Source: Vreelandella titanicae BH1
Lineage (GTDB): Bacteria; Pseudomonadota; Gammaproteobacteria; Pseudomonadales; Halomonadaceae
Length of the DNA stretch: 64,000 bases
Assembly (NCBI RefSeq): GCF_000336575.1
Contig: NZ_AOPO01000016.1
Span: 29,674-93,673, forward strand
Direction of reading: 5' to 3'
Shown here: one piece after another, positions 53,392 to 63,943 of the stretch
How the letters are laid out: each line of letters opens with the position of its first letter
Numbering within the stretch: the stretch's first letter is position 1
Translations under genes and position numbers: made by a program
The notes under the pieces: generated by a model
Told to the model about the DNA's origin: nothing
The model's input: the letters and a program-made list of their open reading frames with translations, nothing else
Database searches by the model: none

Positions 53392-54903
53392 ATGGCTAAC
53401 CAAGACGCGTCTCCTGCAGACAACGAAAACCACCTGATCGCCGAGCGCCGTGCCAAGTTGACTGCTCGCCGTGAGCGCGCCGCTGAGCAGGGAAAGAGTG
53501 CGTTTCCCAATGATTTTCGCCGCGACAGCCTAACCGTCGAGCTGCAAAATGCCTTCGGCGATAAAGACAAGGCCGAGCTTGAAGCGCTGGATCACCACGC
53601 CGCTGTGGCGGGTCGTGTGATGCGTCAACGTGGCCCCTTCATCGTCATTCAGGATGTGGCCGGGCAAATCCAGCTCTACGTGGATAAAAAGGGCCTGCCC
53701 GCCGACGTGCTGGAAGACGTTAAAAGCTGGGATATCGGTGACATCGTCGCTGCCCACGGGCCGGTGCATAAATCCGGCAAGGGCGATCTGTACGTGATGA
53801 TGAAAGAGGCGCAGCTGCTCACCAAGAGCCTGCGCCCGCTGCCGGACAAGTTTCACGGTCTCACCGATATGGAAGCCCGCTATCGCCAGCGCTATGTGGA
53901 TCTGATCATGAATCCGCAGTCGCGCAAAGTGTTTGAAACCCGCGCAGCGGTCATCAGCTCCATGCGCCGCTTCTTTGAAGCCCGTGGTTTTATGGAAGTA
54001 GAGACGCCGATGCTCCAACCGATCCCCGGCGGCGCGGCGGCACGGCCGTTCATTACCCACCACAATGCGCTGGATATCGACATGTATCTGCGTATTGCGC
54101 CAGAGCTTTATCTCAAGCGTCTGGTGGTGGGCGGCTTTGAAAAGGTGTTCGAGATTAATCGCAACTTCCGCAACGAAGGGTTATCAACGCGCCACAACCC
54201 AGAATTCACCATGGTGGAGTTCTACTGGGCCTATGCGGATTACCGCGACCTGCTCGATATGACCGAAGCGATGCTGCGCACCGCCGCTGAAGAAGTGCTC
54301 GGTAATGCAGTGATTGAGTATCAGGGCGCGAGCTACGATTTCGGCAAACCTTTTGCCCGCTTAACGCTACGTCAGGCGATTCTCGATCATGGTGACGGCA
54401 TTGCCGACAGCGATTTGGATTCGTTGGAGGCGGCGCGGGCAACCGCCGAGAAACTGGGCATCAAGGTCAAAGAGAGCTGGGGCCTGGGCAAGGTGCAAAC
54501 GGAGATATTCGAAGAGGTTGCCGAGCATAAGCTCGACCAGCCGACCTTTATCACCGAATACCCGGCTGAAGTGAGTCCGCTTGCCCGGCGTAATGACGCC
54601 AATCCCTTCGTCACTGACCGCTTTGAGTTCTTTGTCGGTGGTCGCGAAATCGCCAATGGTTTCTCGGAGCTTAACGACGCAGAAGATCAGGCGGAGCGCT
54701 TCCGTGCCCAGTCCGCGGAAAAAGATGCCGGTGACCTGGAAGCAATGTACTACGATGCAGATTACGTGCGTGCTTTGGAGTACGGCATGCCGCCCACCGC
54801 GGGCGAAGGCATCGGTATTGACCGCTTGGTGATGCTGTTCACCGACAGCGCATCGATTCGCGATGTGTTGCTGTTCCCGGCGATGCGCCCTGAAGTGGAC
54901 TAA
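53392..54903 (+). CDS. lysS: Lysyl-tRNA synthetase (class II)
   Basis: A 503-residue enzyme. The N-terminal OB-fold binds the anticodon (HAAVAGRVMRQRGPFIVIQD). Class II motifs are visible: GFMEVETPMLQPIPGGAAARPF (motif 1), FRNEGLSTRHNPEFTMVEFY (motif 2) and GEGIGIDRLVMLFT (motif 3). It follows prfB and is probably co-transcribed. Confidence 0.97.
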   Translation: MANQDASPADNENHLIAERRAKLTARRERAAEQGKSAFPNDFRRDSLTVELQNAFGDKDKAELEALDHHAAVAGRVMRQRGPFIVIQDVAGQIQLYVDKKGLPADVLEDVKSWDIGDIVAAHGPVHKSGKGDLYVMMKEAQLLTKSLRPLPDKFHGLTDMEARYRQRYVDLIMNPQSRKVFETRAAVISSMRRFFEARGFMEVETPMLQPIPGGAAARPFITHHNALDIDMYLRIAPELYLKRLVVGGFEKVFEINRNFRNEGLSTRHNPEFTMVEFYWAYADYRDLLDMTEAMLRTAAEEVLGNAVIEYQGASYDFGKPFARLTLRQAILDHGDGIADSDLDSLEAARATAEKLGIKVKESWGLGKVQTEIFEEVAEHKLDQPTFITEYPAEVSPLARRNDANPFVTDRFEFFVGGREIANGFSELNDAEDQAERFRAQSAEKDAGDLEAMYYDADYVRALEYGMPPTAGEGIGIDRLVMLFTDSASIRDVLLFPAMRPEVD

Positions 54904-54987
54904 CACGCTACGATAACGGATGAAAAGTTGGTAAGGGCGCGTTATAGCGCCCATAATGGTCAACGTTTCGACGGCGAGGAGAATCCC

Positions 54988-55374
54988 ATGAAACTGCTTA
55001 ACCGCTCCGCACTGAGCGTCAGGCCGACCCAGCCCTTTGTGGACTGGATCAACGCGCTGGAACCCACCATGGGAGACGACGACCTGACCCTGGACGACGT
55101 CGAACGTGAAAGTACCATTTACCTGATTCCAGAGATGGATACCCCGGAAGCGCTGGAAACTTTTGTGCGCGACCGCTACGTGGAAATTCTCGAGACTGAG
55201 CTGCGCGCTTGGGAAGAGGACGAACGGCAGTGGCCGGATAAACTCGACTGGGCATTGTTCCAGGAGTTTGTGCGCGTTGAGCACAGCTACCTGGCCATTG
55301 ATCTAGACGACGAAACGGCGCTGGAAATCTCAGAAGTCGATGATGCGTTACTGCTCGATAGTGAGCAGGACTAG
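54988..55374 (+). CDS. Conserved hypothetical acidic protein
   Basis: A 128-residue, strongly acidic protein (many Asp and Glu; SALSVRPTQPFVDWINALEP). GAGGAGA precedes the ATG at 54988. I do not know a named family; it looks like a small conserved cytoplasmic protein found in related gammaproteobacteria, judging by its regular composition. It has no membrane segment or signal. It follows lysS by 84 bases. Confidence 0.7.
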   Translation: MKLLNRSALSVRPTQPFVDWINALEPTMGDDDLTLDDVERESTIYLIPEMDTPEALETFVRDRYVEILETELRAWEEDERQWPDKLDWALFQEFVRVEHSYLAIDLDDETALEISEVDDALLLDSEQD

Positions 55375-55497
55375 CCGTTAGCGTGCTAGTATTTAGGCAA
55401 GCCTAGTATTACGTAAGCCCAGTGTTTGCCTGCGCGTTTGGCTGGTAACAGCCCGCTAGTGCACTGTGAAATGACACACTGTTAATTAGCGCACTTC

Positions 55498-55528
55498 GAA
55501 ACCGGCTTAGGCCGGTTTCATCGTTTTT
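55498..55528 (+). terminator. Terminator upstream of the MFS gene
   Basis: A perfect hairpin (GAAACCGGC/GCCGGTTTC, 55498-55519) followed by ATCGTTTTT. It probably ends the lysS-side transcript. Confidence 0.7.
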
Positions 55529-55530
55529 AA

Positions 55531-55560
55531 CGCTGTGTCTTTAGACGCAGTGTCTTTAAT
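55531..55560 (+). repeat. 15-bp tandem duplication
   Basis: CGCTGTGTCTTTAGA and CGCAGTGTCTTTAAT are adjacent imperfect copies. The TTTAGAC-N-CAGTGT part resembles the units upstream of minC (25071-25134). It lies in the leader of the MFS gene. Confidence 0.55.
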
Positions 55561-55612
55561 CGTTTCGCGTTGGCCGTTTCGTTTAAGATCTCTCCTGCCT
55601 AGGAACGCTTGC

Positions 55613-57016
55613 ATGCGACTGTTTGAAACCCGCCCCGGCGACGATGGCCTGCCTGGGCCTGAACGCGCCCTTGCTGTGCTGGCGCTGGTAACCGGTACCT
55701 TGATGGCGGTGGTCGATACCACCATGATCAACCTGGCGCTGCCCACTATTGCCGCCGACTTGAATGTGTCGGCATCCCGAGCGGTATGGATTACCAACCT
55801 GTTTCAGGTTGTTTGTGCGGCTTTTTTGCTCGTGTTTGCGGGCATTAGTGAATTGATCACACGTCGCAGGCTCTACCTGTTTGGGCTGGCCACCTTTGTT
55901 GCTGCCGCGCTAGGGGCAGCGCTATCGCGCAATTTAGAAACGTTGCTGGTGTTTCGTGCCTTTCAGGGGCTAGGCGCTGCGGCCACGCTATCGATTGGCC
56001 CATCGCTTTATCGAGCCATTTTCCCCTCGCGGCTGTTGGGCAGCGCCCTTGGCTTAAGTGCCTTGGTGGTAGCCGGTGGCTACGCGGCAGGGCCCACGCT
56101 GAGTGGGGTAATCCTGTCCTTTGCCGACTGGCCTTGGCTATTTGCGCTGAATGTGCCGCTGGGTCTCTGCTCGCTGTGGCTCGCCAAGCGTGCGTTGCCC
56201 CAAGAAGAGCCACGCAAAGGTAGTTTTGATGTGGCTGGGGCACTGCTCTCGATCGTTATGCTGGCCAGCTTCTTTATTGCCATGGACGCCGTGAGCCACG
56301 CCGCGCCGATTTGGCAAAGCGGTGGCTGGGCGCTGTTGGCGGTATTGGCCTGTGCTGGGTTTATTGCGCGTCAGCGTCGCGCACCATATCCATTGCTGCC
56401 GCTTAGCGTGTTTGCCGAGCTGCGCTTTACACTCGCGGTCTCTGCCTCTGGGCTTGCCTTTATAGGTCAGGGCCTTACGTTTGTAGCCCTGTCGTTTTTC
56501 TACCAGGAGCAGATGGGTTTTTCACCACTGGAAACCGCTTGGCTGTTCACTCCTTGGCCACTGGCTATCATGTTCGTTGGCCCTGTAGCGGGGCGCTTAG
56601 CCGACCGTATTAATCCCAGTATTCTCTCCAGCGCGGGGCTTGGCCTACTTATCATTGGCCTGATTGCGCTGGCGCTGGTCGATGAATCGACCGGCGTGGT
56701 GGGAAGTCTATGGCGCACTGCGCTATGCGGTATTGGTTTTGGCCTGTTCCAGCCACCCAACAACCGCGAAATGATGGGCAGCCTGCCACCGGAGCGCAGT
56801 TCCAACGTCTCTGGCGTCATGAGCACCACGCGTACCGTTGGGCAGTCGTTTGGCGTGGCCTTAGTCGGTGCTGCATTGGCGCTAGGCTGGCCGGTACAGG
56901 TAACGCTCTGGCTGGGGGCGGCAACCACGCTGCTGGCGCTCTTGGCAAGCGTGGCGCGTATGCCGCTGGCCAGGCGTGCGTTACACGCCCGACGGGCATC
57001 GTCTGCGGGCCAGTAA
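55613..57016 (+). CDS. MFS transporter, DHA2 (EmrB/QacA-like) drug efflux type
   Basis: A 467-residue inner-membrane protein with about 14 helices. The motif VVDTTMINLALPTIAADL is typical of the first helix in DHA2 proteins; later RLADRINP is the helix 2-3-like loop of the second half. It probably exports a drug or organic compound with proton antiport. AGGAA lies before the ATG at 55613. No adjacent regulator is seen. Confidence 0.87.
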   Translation: MRLFETRPGDDGLPGPERALAVLALVTGTLMAVVDTTMINLALPTIAADLNVSASRAVWITNLFQVVCAAFLLVFAGISELITRRRLYLFGLATFVAAALGAALSRNLETLLVFRAFQGLGAAATLSIGPSLYRAIFPSRLLGSALGLSALVVAGGYAAGPTLSGVILSFADWPWLFALNVPLGLCSLWLAKRALPQEEPRKGSFDVAGALLSIVMLASFFIAMDAVSHAAPIWQSGGWALLAVLACAGFIARQRRAPYPLLPLSVFAELRFTLAVSASGLAFIGQGLTFVALSFFYQEQMGFSPLETAWLFTPWPLAIMFVGPVAGRLADRINPSILSSAGLGLLIIGLIALALVDESTGVVGSLWRTALCGIGFGLFQPPNNREMMGSLPPERSSNVSGVMSTTRTVGQSFGVALVGAALALGWPVQVTLWLGAATTLLALLASVARMPLARRALHARRASSAGQ

Positions 57017-57059
57017 GCGCGTACAATAAAATGGTTTGTGATCTCTCAAGGAGAACCTT

Positions 57060-57368
57060 ATGACGCTGCAGACACAGATTGAGCAGAAGTTAACGGCACT
57101 CGCGCCGGACGTGCTGCAGGTTGAAAACGAAAGCCACATGCACAACGTGCCCGCGAACTCTGAAACCCACTTCAAAGTGACGCTAGTGAGTGACTCCTTC
57201 GACGGCATGATGCCGGTGAAGCGTCACCAGCAAATTTATGCGCTGTTGGCCGATGAGCTTTCCGGACCGGTGCACGCCTTAGCGCTGCATCTTTATACCC
57301 CCAGCGAGTGGCAGGCACGCGGCGGTGAACGCCCGAGCTCACCCAACTGTCGCGGCGGCGGGAAGTGA
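57060..57368 (+). CDS. bolA: BolA-family protein
   Basis: A 102-residue BolA protein. The core reads VENESHMHNVPANSETHFKVTLVSDSFDGMMPVKRHQQIYALLADEL, matching the BolA fold with the conserved histidine. It partners with monothiol glutaredoxins in Fe-S handling and can act as a stress morphogene. AAGGAGA lies before the ATG. It overlaps the next gene by GTGA. Confidence 0.93.
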   Translation: MTLQTQIEQKLTALAPDVLQVENESHMHNVPANSETHFKVTLVSDSFDGMMPVKRHQQIYALLADELSGPVHALALHLYTPSEWQARGGERPSSPNCRGGGK

Positions 57369-58303
57369 ATCAAGAAGTTACTCGGCGCCACTACCTGGAC
57401 GCCATGGGTATTACCGCCTGGGCCGCGAAGTACCAGTTGCCTAATGCGCTGCCCACCGAGGCCTGCGAGTGGGAGGATTCGACGCCTGCCCCTACGCCAC
57501 CTCGGGAGCGGCTACAGGCATTGCTGGACGACGCCCCTGCGCCCAAGCGGCAAACGTCCAAACCTCAACCGTCCGAACTTCAATCTTCCGACCCCCAGGC
57601 CTCAGGCGAAGCCATTGCCTCACCCTCGGCGGTGCGGGCACTGCTGGGTCAAGACAAGCAGCGTGCGGACAAGTCGGGCCAAAATAAGCCGGCGATTGCC
57701 AACCCGGAGACGGCGACTTCCAGCGCGGAAACCGTGCCAGCCAAACCGCTTAAGTTCGCGCTCTCCTGCGTTTGTCTTCAGGGCCGCTGGATGGTGCTGC
57801 AGGCGGGGGACATGAGTCCGCTTGAGCAGCAGCTACTGGCCAACCTGTTACAGGCCGCGGGCATTCAGCGTGGAGCGTTGCCGGAAGTGAGCCACTTCAC
57901 CTGGCCGCAAATGGCCAACGCCTTTGCGGTGGAGGATCCCCTGGACGAAGCCCGCGAGGGCTTGGCGGCGTTTATCGCTGGAAGCGCGAGCCGACAGGGG
58001 TGGCGGTTAGAGCGATTACTCTGGTGGGGTGAGTTGGAAGCCGAGCCTGATACCGAATCTGGAGCTGAACAAGCGCCGCTGGAGCGCATACTGAACGTGG
58101 CTGAAGGTCACAGCCAAACGCTTTCGCTGCCCTTATGGCAGGGCCCCTCACTTGGGGCGCTCCTCGACGGTAGCCATAGTAAGCGCGACCTCTGGCCAGC
58201 GCTGCAGGCGTTAGGCCAGCAGTGGGAAGCCGATAAGGCGACTGGCGCTCAGGCAGTGGGCACTCAGTTAGAAAGTGCTCAGCAGGCAACGGATGATCAC
58301 TGA
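57365..58303 (+). CDS. Hypothetical protein between bolA and rimI
   Basis: A 312-residue protein starting with GTG that overlaps bolA. The N-terminus reads RHYLDAMGITAWAAKYQLPN; residues 40-125 are Pro/Ser/Gln-rich and likely disordered; residues 128-225 are compact (KFALSCVCLQGRWMVLQAGD). No signal peptide or membrane segment. I cannot name a family. The place before rimI, with the small overlap (58293-58303), suggests co-translation; a link to protein modification is inference. Confidence 0.75.
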   Translation: MNQEVTRRHYLDAMGITAWAAKYQLPNALPTEACEWEDSTPAPTPPRERLQALLDDAPAPKRQTSKPQPSELQSSDPQASGEAIASPSAVRALLGQDKQRADKSGQNKPAIANPETATSSAETVPAKPLKFALSCVCLQGRWMVLQAGDMSPLEQQLLANLLQAAGIQRGALPEVSHFTWPQMANAFAVEDPLDEAREGLAAFIAGSASRQGWRLERLLWWGELEAEPDTESGAEQAPLERILNVAEGHSQTLSLPLWQGPSLGALLDGSHSKRDLWPALQALGQQWEADKATGAQAVGTQLESAQQATDDH

Positions 58304-58742
58304 ACTCAACGTTGAGCACCTAGCCCTACTGATTGCGCTTGAGTACCGGGCGCAGAGCGGTACTTCTGAGACGCAAATGCTGGCAGCGTTGGGCAGCCAG
58401 GATACCTGTGTACTGGGCTGGTGGCAGGATGAGCAGTTGTTAGGGTACGCCATTGTGGCGCGACTGCCGTTTGAGGCGGAACTACAAGCCATTGGGGTAC
58501 ACCCAGAGCAGCGACGCAGTGGAGCAGGTCGGGCGTTGATGGAGGTCGTGCTGTCCACCGCACGCGGCTGGCTGAGCGAGCGGCTGCTGCTAGAGGTGCG
58601 GGCGAGTAATCTTAGCGCTATCCGGCTCTACCAGCGCTGCGGGTTTAGCGAAGACGGACGGCGCAAAGGCTACTACCCACCGCTATCGTCGCAAGCCGCC
58701 GCCGGGCGTGAGGATGCGCTGCTGATGTCCCTGGTGCTTTAG
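58293..58742 (+). CDS. rimI: Ribosomal protein S18 alanine N-acetyltransferase
   Basis: A 149-residue GNAT protein. The acetyl-CoA loop is seen as GVHPEQRRSGAGRALMEVV, followed by LLLEVRASNLSAIRLYQRCGF, which is typical of RimI. It acetylates the N-terminal alanine of S18. It starts within the end of the hypothetical gene. Confidence 0.9.
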   Translation: MITELNVEHLALLIALEYRAQSGTSETQMLAALGSQDTCVLGWWQDEQLLGYAIVARLPFEAELQAIGVHPEQRRSGAGRALMEVVLSTARGWLSERLLLEVRASNLSAIRLYQRCGFSEDGRRKGYYPPLSSQAAAGREDALLMSLVL

Positions 58743-58766
58743 GGCAGCAGCGCACTTATCCTGAGC

Positions 58767-58961
58767 CTAAGGCGTGCTGGAGGTTTCGAGACTGTCGAAC
58801 TTGCTGAGCAGGCTGTTGAGGCGACGCTCCCACTCTTCGCGCTCCTCTTTCAGCTTGGCGTTTTCGCCGCGCAGCTCTTCATTTTCCAGTTTCATCATCT
58901 CCAGTGCATCAACAGTGTCGGTGACTTTCTGCTCAAGTTGATTAAATAGCTCCAGACTCAT
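58767..58961 (-). CDS. ZapB-like coiled-coil cell division protein
   Basis: A 64-residue protein predicted as one long coiled coil (LFNQLEQKVTDTVDALEMMK, then heptads with L/E). It matches the ZapB/TIGR02449 type, which helps to shape the Z-ring. The ATG at 58961 follows AGGGAGA. It lies downstream of rsmD on the same strand, in a neighbourhood with ftsYEX. Confidence 0.82.
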   Translation of the reverse strand: MSLELFNQLEQKVTDTVDALEMMKLENEELRGENAKLKEEREEWERRLNSLLSKFDSLETSSTP

Positions 58962-59095
58962 GTATCTCTCCCTAGCGTAAAAACGAAAACCCAAAATAGG
59001 TCATAAAAAGGCACCCAAATAAACAAGCACACAGCTTGTCAGTAGGGACGAATGAGGCGAGCGTAACGCCACCGCCGCGTGGCGGCAAGCGCTGT

Positions 59096-59740
59096 TTACG
59101 GTGCTTGACGTTGATAGAGCCGCGCAGTGCTTTCGCCCGCCTGGGTTTCGCGGTGCAATAGCCAGTTGGCGGGCACCTTGGGAGCCAGCGATGTCTCGGT
59201 TTCCAGGTAAATCATTGCCTCGTTATCCAGCCAGCCACTAGTTTCCAATGTCGAACAGCAGGGCGCGGCCAGCTGCTGATGGAAAGGCGGGTCAAGAAAG
59301 ACCAGCGTATAGGGCTTGGCTGGGCGCGTCAGATAAGTCTGAACATCGTTAACATGCACCGCGCTTGCGGTAATATTGAGCGATGCCAGATTGGTCGACA
59401 GCTGCGCCGCTACCCGCGGGTCGCGCTCGACAAAATCGACCCAGGAGGCGCCGCGAGACACCGCTTCAATGCCTAGCGCACCGGTACCTGCGAACAGGTC
59501 GAGTACCTGCTGGCCGTAAAGCTGTTGGCCGAGCCAATTGAACAGCGTTTCACGCACGCGGTCTGGGGTTGGACGCAAGCCTGGGCTATCCAGCACCGGC
59601 AACTGACGGCGGCGGAACTCACCGCCGATGATGCGTAACTTACCAAGTGGCTTACCAACGGGTTTGCCAAGTTGTTGACCACCCCGCTGAGCAGGTGTGC
59701 GGCGGGATGTAGAGGATCGAGGGGGGCGTTGTCGTGTCAT
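59096..59740 (-). CDS. rsmD: 16S rRNA (guanine966-N2)-methyltransferase
   Basis: A 214-residue methyltransferase. The basic N-terminus (TRQRPPRSSTSRRTPAQRG) is followed by LRIIGGEFRRRQLPV, RPTPDRVRETLFNWL, the SAM motif VLDLFAGTGALGIEA and the catalytic LVFLDPPFHQ. It is divergent from ftsY, as in many gammaproteobacteria. The ATG at 59740 is chosen. Confidence 0.93.
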   Translation of the reverse strand: MTRQRPPRSSTSRRTPAQRGGQQLGKPVGKPLGKLRIIGGEFRRRQLPVLDSPGLRPTPDRVRETLFNWLGQQLYGQQVLDLFAGTGALGIEAVSRGASWVDFVERDPRVAAQLSTNLASLNITASAVHVNDVQTYLTRPAKPYTLVFLDPPFHQQLAAPCCSTLETSGWLDNEAMIYLETETSLAPKVPANWLLHRETQAGESTARLYQRQAP

Positions 59741-59830
59741 AAAGCGGATTGTAGCGGGCTGTTTATCCAAAGTCTTGGGTTACGGTGTTAGCATAACCTT
59801 AATGTCCACTATTTATGTCGGGTAACACTC

Positions 59831-61164
<1,334 letters not shown>

Positions 61165-61168
<4 letters not shown>

Positions 61169-61833
61169 TCGCCTTTGAGCATGTGGGAAAACGCTACGGT
61201 GGACGCTTTGAAGCGCTGGCACATCTTAACTTTCGGGTTGCCCGGGGCGAAATGGTGTTTCTTACCGGTCACTCCGGGGCGGGGAAAAGCTCGCTACTAC
61301 GCTTAATCATGCGCCTTGAGAAACCTAGCCGTGGGCGCGTCGTCGTAGCGGGGCACGACATTGCCCAGCTGCATGCCAGCCAAGTGCCGTTCTATCGGCG
61401 CCAAATTGGCGTGGTTTTCCAGGATCATCAGCTGCTCTTTGATCGCAGCATTTTTCACAATGTTTCTCTACCGCTGGAGATTCAAGGGGTTGAACCTCGG
61501 GAAGCCGCCCGCCGTGTGCGTGCCGCGTTAGATAAAGTGGGGCTGCTGCATCGTGAAAAGGCGTTGCCCATAGAGCTCTCCGGCGGCGAGCAGCAGCGGG
61601 TCGGCATTGCCCGGGCGGTGGTTAATAAGCCCGCGCTACTGCTTGCCGATGAACCGACGGGCAATCTGGATCCCCAGCTTTCGGCGGATATCATGGCGCT
61701 ATTTGAGGACTTTAATCGGATTGGTACCACCGTGATGATCGCCAGTCACGATTTGGCCCTAATTGCCCGACTGCGCCACCGCATCCTGCGCTTAAGCGAC
61801 GGCAGGTTGGTAGCCGATGAGGGGGCGGTATGA
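61165..61833 (+). CDS. ftsE: Cell division ATP-binding protein FtsE
   Basis: A 222-residue ABC ATPase. Walker A is GHSGAGKSS, the signature is LSGGEQQRVGIARA, and Walker B is LLADEPTGNLD. With FtsX it activates peptidoglycan amidases at the septum. Start overlaps ftsY; stop overlaps ftsX by ATGA. Confidence 0.96.
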
Positions 61834-62879
61834 GGTCATCCGCGACACCCAAGCGTCGTCAGGGAGCAGCATTAAAAACGCCGCGCAAAGCCGCTGTTAA
61901 ACCAGCGGTTGAGAAAGCCCAAGCGCCACAGCGGGGCGCCAGGTCGCAGCAAACGCGCTTTTCCAGCCGCCTGCGGGCATGGGGGCGCCATCACCGCAGT
62001 ATGGGGTGGGATAGCTTTCAGCGCTTGATACGCTATCCGCTGGGTAATCTCCTGACCATGCTGGCGATCGCTATTGCACTGGTACTGCCTGCGGCGCTGT
62101 GGCTAACCCTGGATAGTGCCCGCCTGCTGGATGCAGAGCTTGATGAGAGCGCCACCCTAACGGTCTACCTGGAGTTGAGTGCTGATGATGCCCAGTCGCT
62201 GCGTATCGAGGAGGCGGTCAACGCGGAACCGGGCGTGCTCGAAACCCAGCTGATCAGCGCCGAGCAGGGTATGGCGGAGTTCCAGCAGTCGCTGGGGCTC
62301 GATGATGCCTTGGCAGGGCTGGAGAGTAACCCGCTGCCTATCAGTATGGTGGTACGCCCAGAAAGCGTTGATCCAGTTGCCATGCAGCAGTTGGCCGCCC
62401 GTCTTGAAGCGCTCGCTGGGGTGGATGAGGTGCGTCTTGACCTGGCCTGGGTAGAGCGGCTGAGAAACTTAGCCGAGCTAGGTCGCCGTGTAGCGCTGGC
62501 GCTAGGGGTGCTGTTTGGTTTAGGCGTGCTGCTGGTGGTCGGTAATACCATTCGTCTCTCGGTGGAGAGTCGTCGCCGGGAAATTGAAGTCGTGATGCTC
62601 ATTGGCGCCACGCATGCCTTTGTGCGACGGCCTTTCCTGTACAGCGGTGCTTGGTACGGCTTAGGCGGTGGGCTGTTGGCACTAGGTTTGTTAGGTCTGG
62701 GCAATCACTGGCTTTCCCTGCCGGTATCCGCTCTGGCGGCAAGTTACGGGGCGAGTTTTTCTTTACCCCAACTCGACGTGACAGGCTCTACAATTCTGCT
62801 ATCTTGCAGTACACTACTAGGTTGGTTGGGTGCCTGGTTGGCGGTGACTCGTCACCTTTCGAGTATTCGGCCAAGATAA
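61830..62879 (+). CDS. ftsX: Cell division membrane protein FtsX
   Basis: A 349-residue protein with one N-terminal helix, a periplasmic loop (LLDAELDESATLTVYLEL to RLDLAWVERL) and three further helices (GVLFGLGVLLVVGNTIRLSV). It has a longer basic N-terminus (about 60 residues rich in Arg, Lys and Ala) than many relatives. It works with FtsE. Confidence 0.94.
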   Translation: MRSSATPKRRQGAALKTPRKAAVKPAVEKAQAPQRGARSQQTRFSSRLRAWGRHHRSMGWDSFQRLIRYPLGNLLTMLAIAIALVLPAALWLTLDSARLLDAELDESATLTVYLELSADDAQSLRIEEAVNAEPGVLETQLISAEQGMAEFQQSLGLDDALAGLESNPLPISMVVRPESVDPVAMQQLAARLEALAGVDEVRLDLAWVERLRNLAELGRRVALALGVLFGLGVLLVVGNTIRLSVESRRREIEVVMLIGATHAFVRRPFLYSGAWYGLGGGLLALGLLGLGNHWLSLPVSALAASYGASFSLPQLDVTGSTILLSCSTLLGWLGAWLAVTRHLSSIRPR

Positions 62880-62972
62880 TTGATGAATTCTAAGCAGCTA
62901 ATGCGATACTGCTGGTAATGCTTAACCTGCGAACTTTATGCTTGCGTTAAGGTCTCAGTATCGCAGACATTC

Positions 62973-62998
62973 GTATGACTGAATGTGTATGACTGAAT
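62973..62998 (+). repeat. 12-bp direct repeat upstream of rpoH
   Basis: GTATGACTGAAT occurs at 62973-62984 and 62987-62998. It lies in the rpoH leader, where several promoters are expected. Function unknown. Confidence 0.7.
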
Positions 62999-63076
62999 TA
63001 GTATCACGGTTTTGTAATAGGTTATTGATAACGTGCTACGTCAACCACGATGGGTTACAGGGGAGACCACCTGCAC

Positions 63077-63943
63077 ATGAGCACTAGTCTTCTACCGGTG
63101 GGGCAGCTTTCGCCCGGCGGCGATCTGGGCGGTTATATCCGCGCAGTCAATGGAATTTCGGTATTAACGGCCGATGAAGAGCGTGAGCTCGCTTATCGCC
63201 TCTATGATGAAGGCGATCTGGAAGCCGCTCGTCGTTTGGTACTGTCGCATTTGCGCTTTGTGGTGCATATCGCGCGTAGCTATTCGGGCTATGGGTTGCC
63301 CCAAGCGGATTTGATTCAAGAAGGTAACGTTGGCTTGATGAAAGCCGTCAAGCGCTTCGATCCGAACCAGGGCGTTCGTCTGGTTTCGTTTGCCGTGCAC
63401 TGGATTAAAGCAGAAATTCACGAATTTGTGTTGCGCAACTGGCGGATCGTTAAGATTGCCACGACCAAAGCCCAGCGCAAGCTGTTCTTTAACCTGCGCG
63501 GTGCGAAGAAGCGTTTGGCGTGGTTGAACAACGACGAAGTGGACGCCATCGCCAAAGATCTCGACGTTAAGCCCGAGATCGTGCGCGATATGGAAGGGCG
63601 CTTGTCGTCTTACGATGCAGGCTATGATGCTCCGGCAGGCGATGATGAAGAGAGCACCTATCAAGCGCCGGTGCACTTCCTGGATGATTCCGCTTCCGAC
63701 CCTGCCACGCAGTTGGAAGATAGCAACTTCGAGGAAGACTCGACGCGCCGTTTGCAGCTTGCCCTCGAAGGGCTTGATGAGCGCTCGCGGGATATTCTTC
63801 AGCGCCGCTGGTTAGCCGATAGCAAAGAGACGCTGCATGATCTGGCCGACGTCTACGGCGTCAGCGCGGAGCGTATTCGCCAGCTCGAAAAAAATGCCAT
63901 GAAAAAGCTGCGTCAGAAAATGGGTGAGGAAATGGTCGCCTAA
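63077..63943 (+). CDS. rpoH: RNA polymerase heat-shock sigma factor (sigma32)
   Basis: A 288-residue sigma factor. Region 2 reads DLIQEGNVGLMKAVKRFDP, followed by the RpoH box QRKLFFNLR and region 4 (LADVYGVSAERIRQLEKNAM). ATG at 63077 is preferred over an upstream start in the same frame. It follows ftsX as in E. coli. The sequence ends shortly after in a T/A-rich stretch (about 63980-64000) that may be part of a terminator cut by the window edge. Confidence 0.96.
   Translation: MSTSLLPVGQLSPGGDLGGYIRAVNGISVLTADEERELAYRLYDEGDLEAARRLVLSHLRFVVHIARSYSGYGLPQADLIQEGNVGLMKAVKRFDPNQGVRLVSFAVHWIKAEIHEFVLRNWRIVKIATTKAQRKLFFNLRGAKKRLAWLNNDEVDAIAKDLDVKPEIVRDMEGRLSSYDAGYDAPAGDDEESTYQAPVHFLDDSASDPATQLEDSNFEEDSTRRLQLALEGLDERSRDILQRRWLADSKETLHDLADVYGVSAERIRQLEKNAMKKLRQKMGEEMVA

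Noticed and set aside
54367..55284. 305-residue open frame on the minus strand
   Set aside because: It lies opposite lysS and the following gene, has no start signals and no recognisable domain, while lysS is certain.
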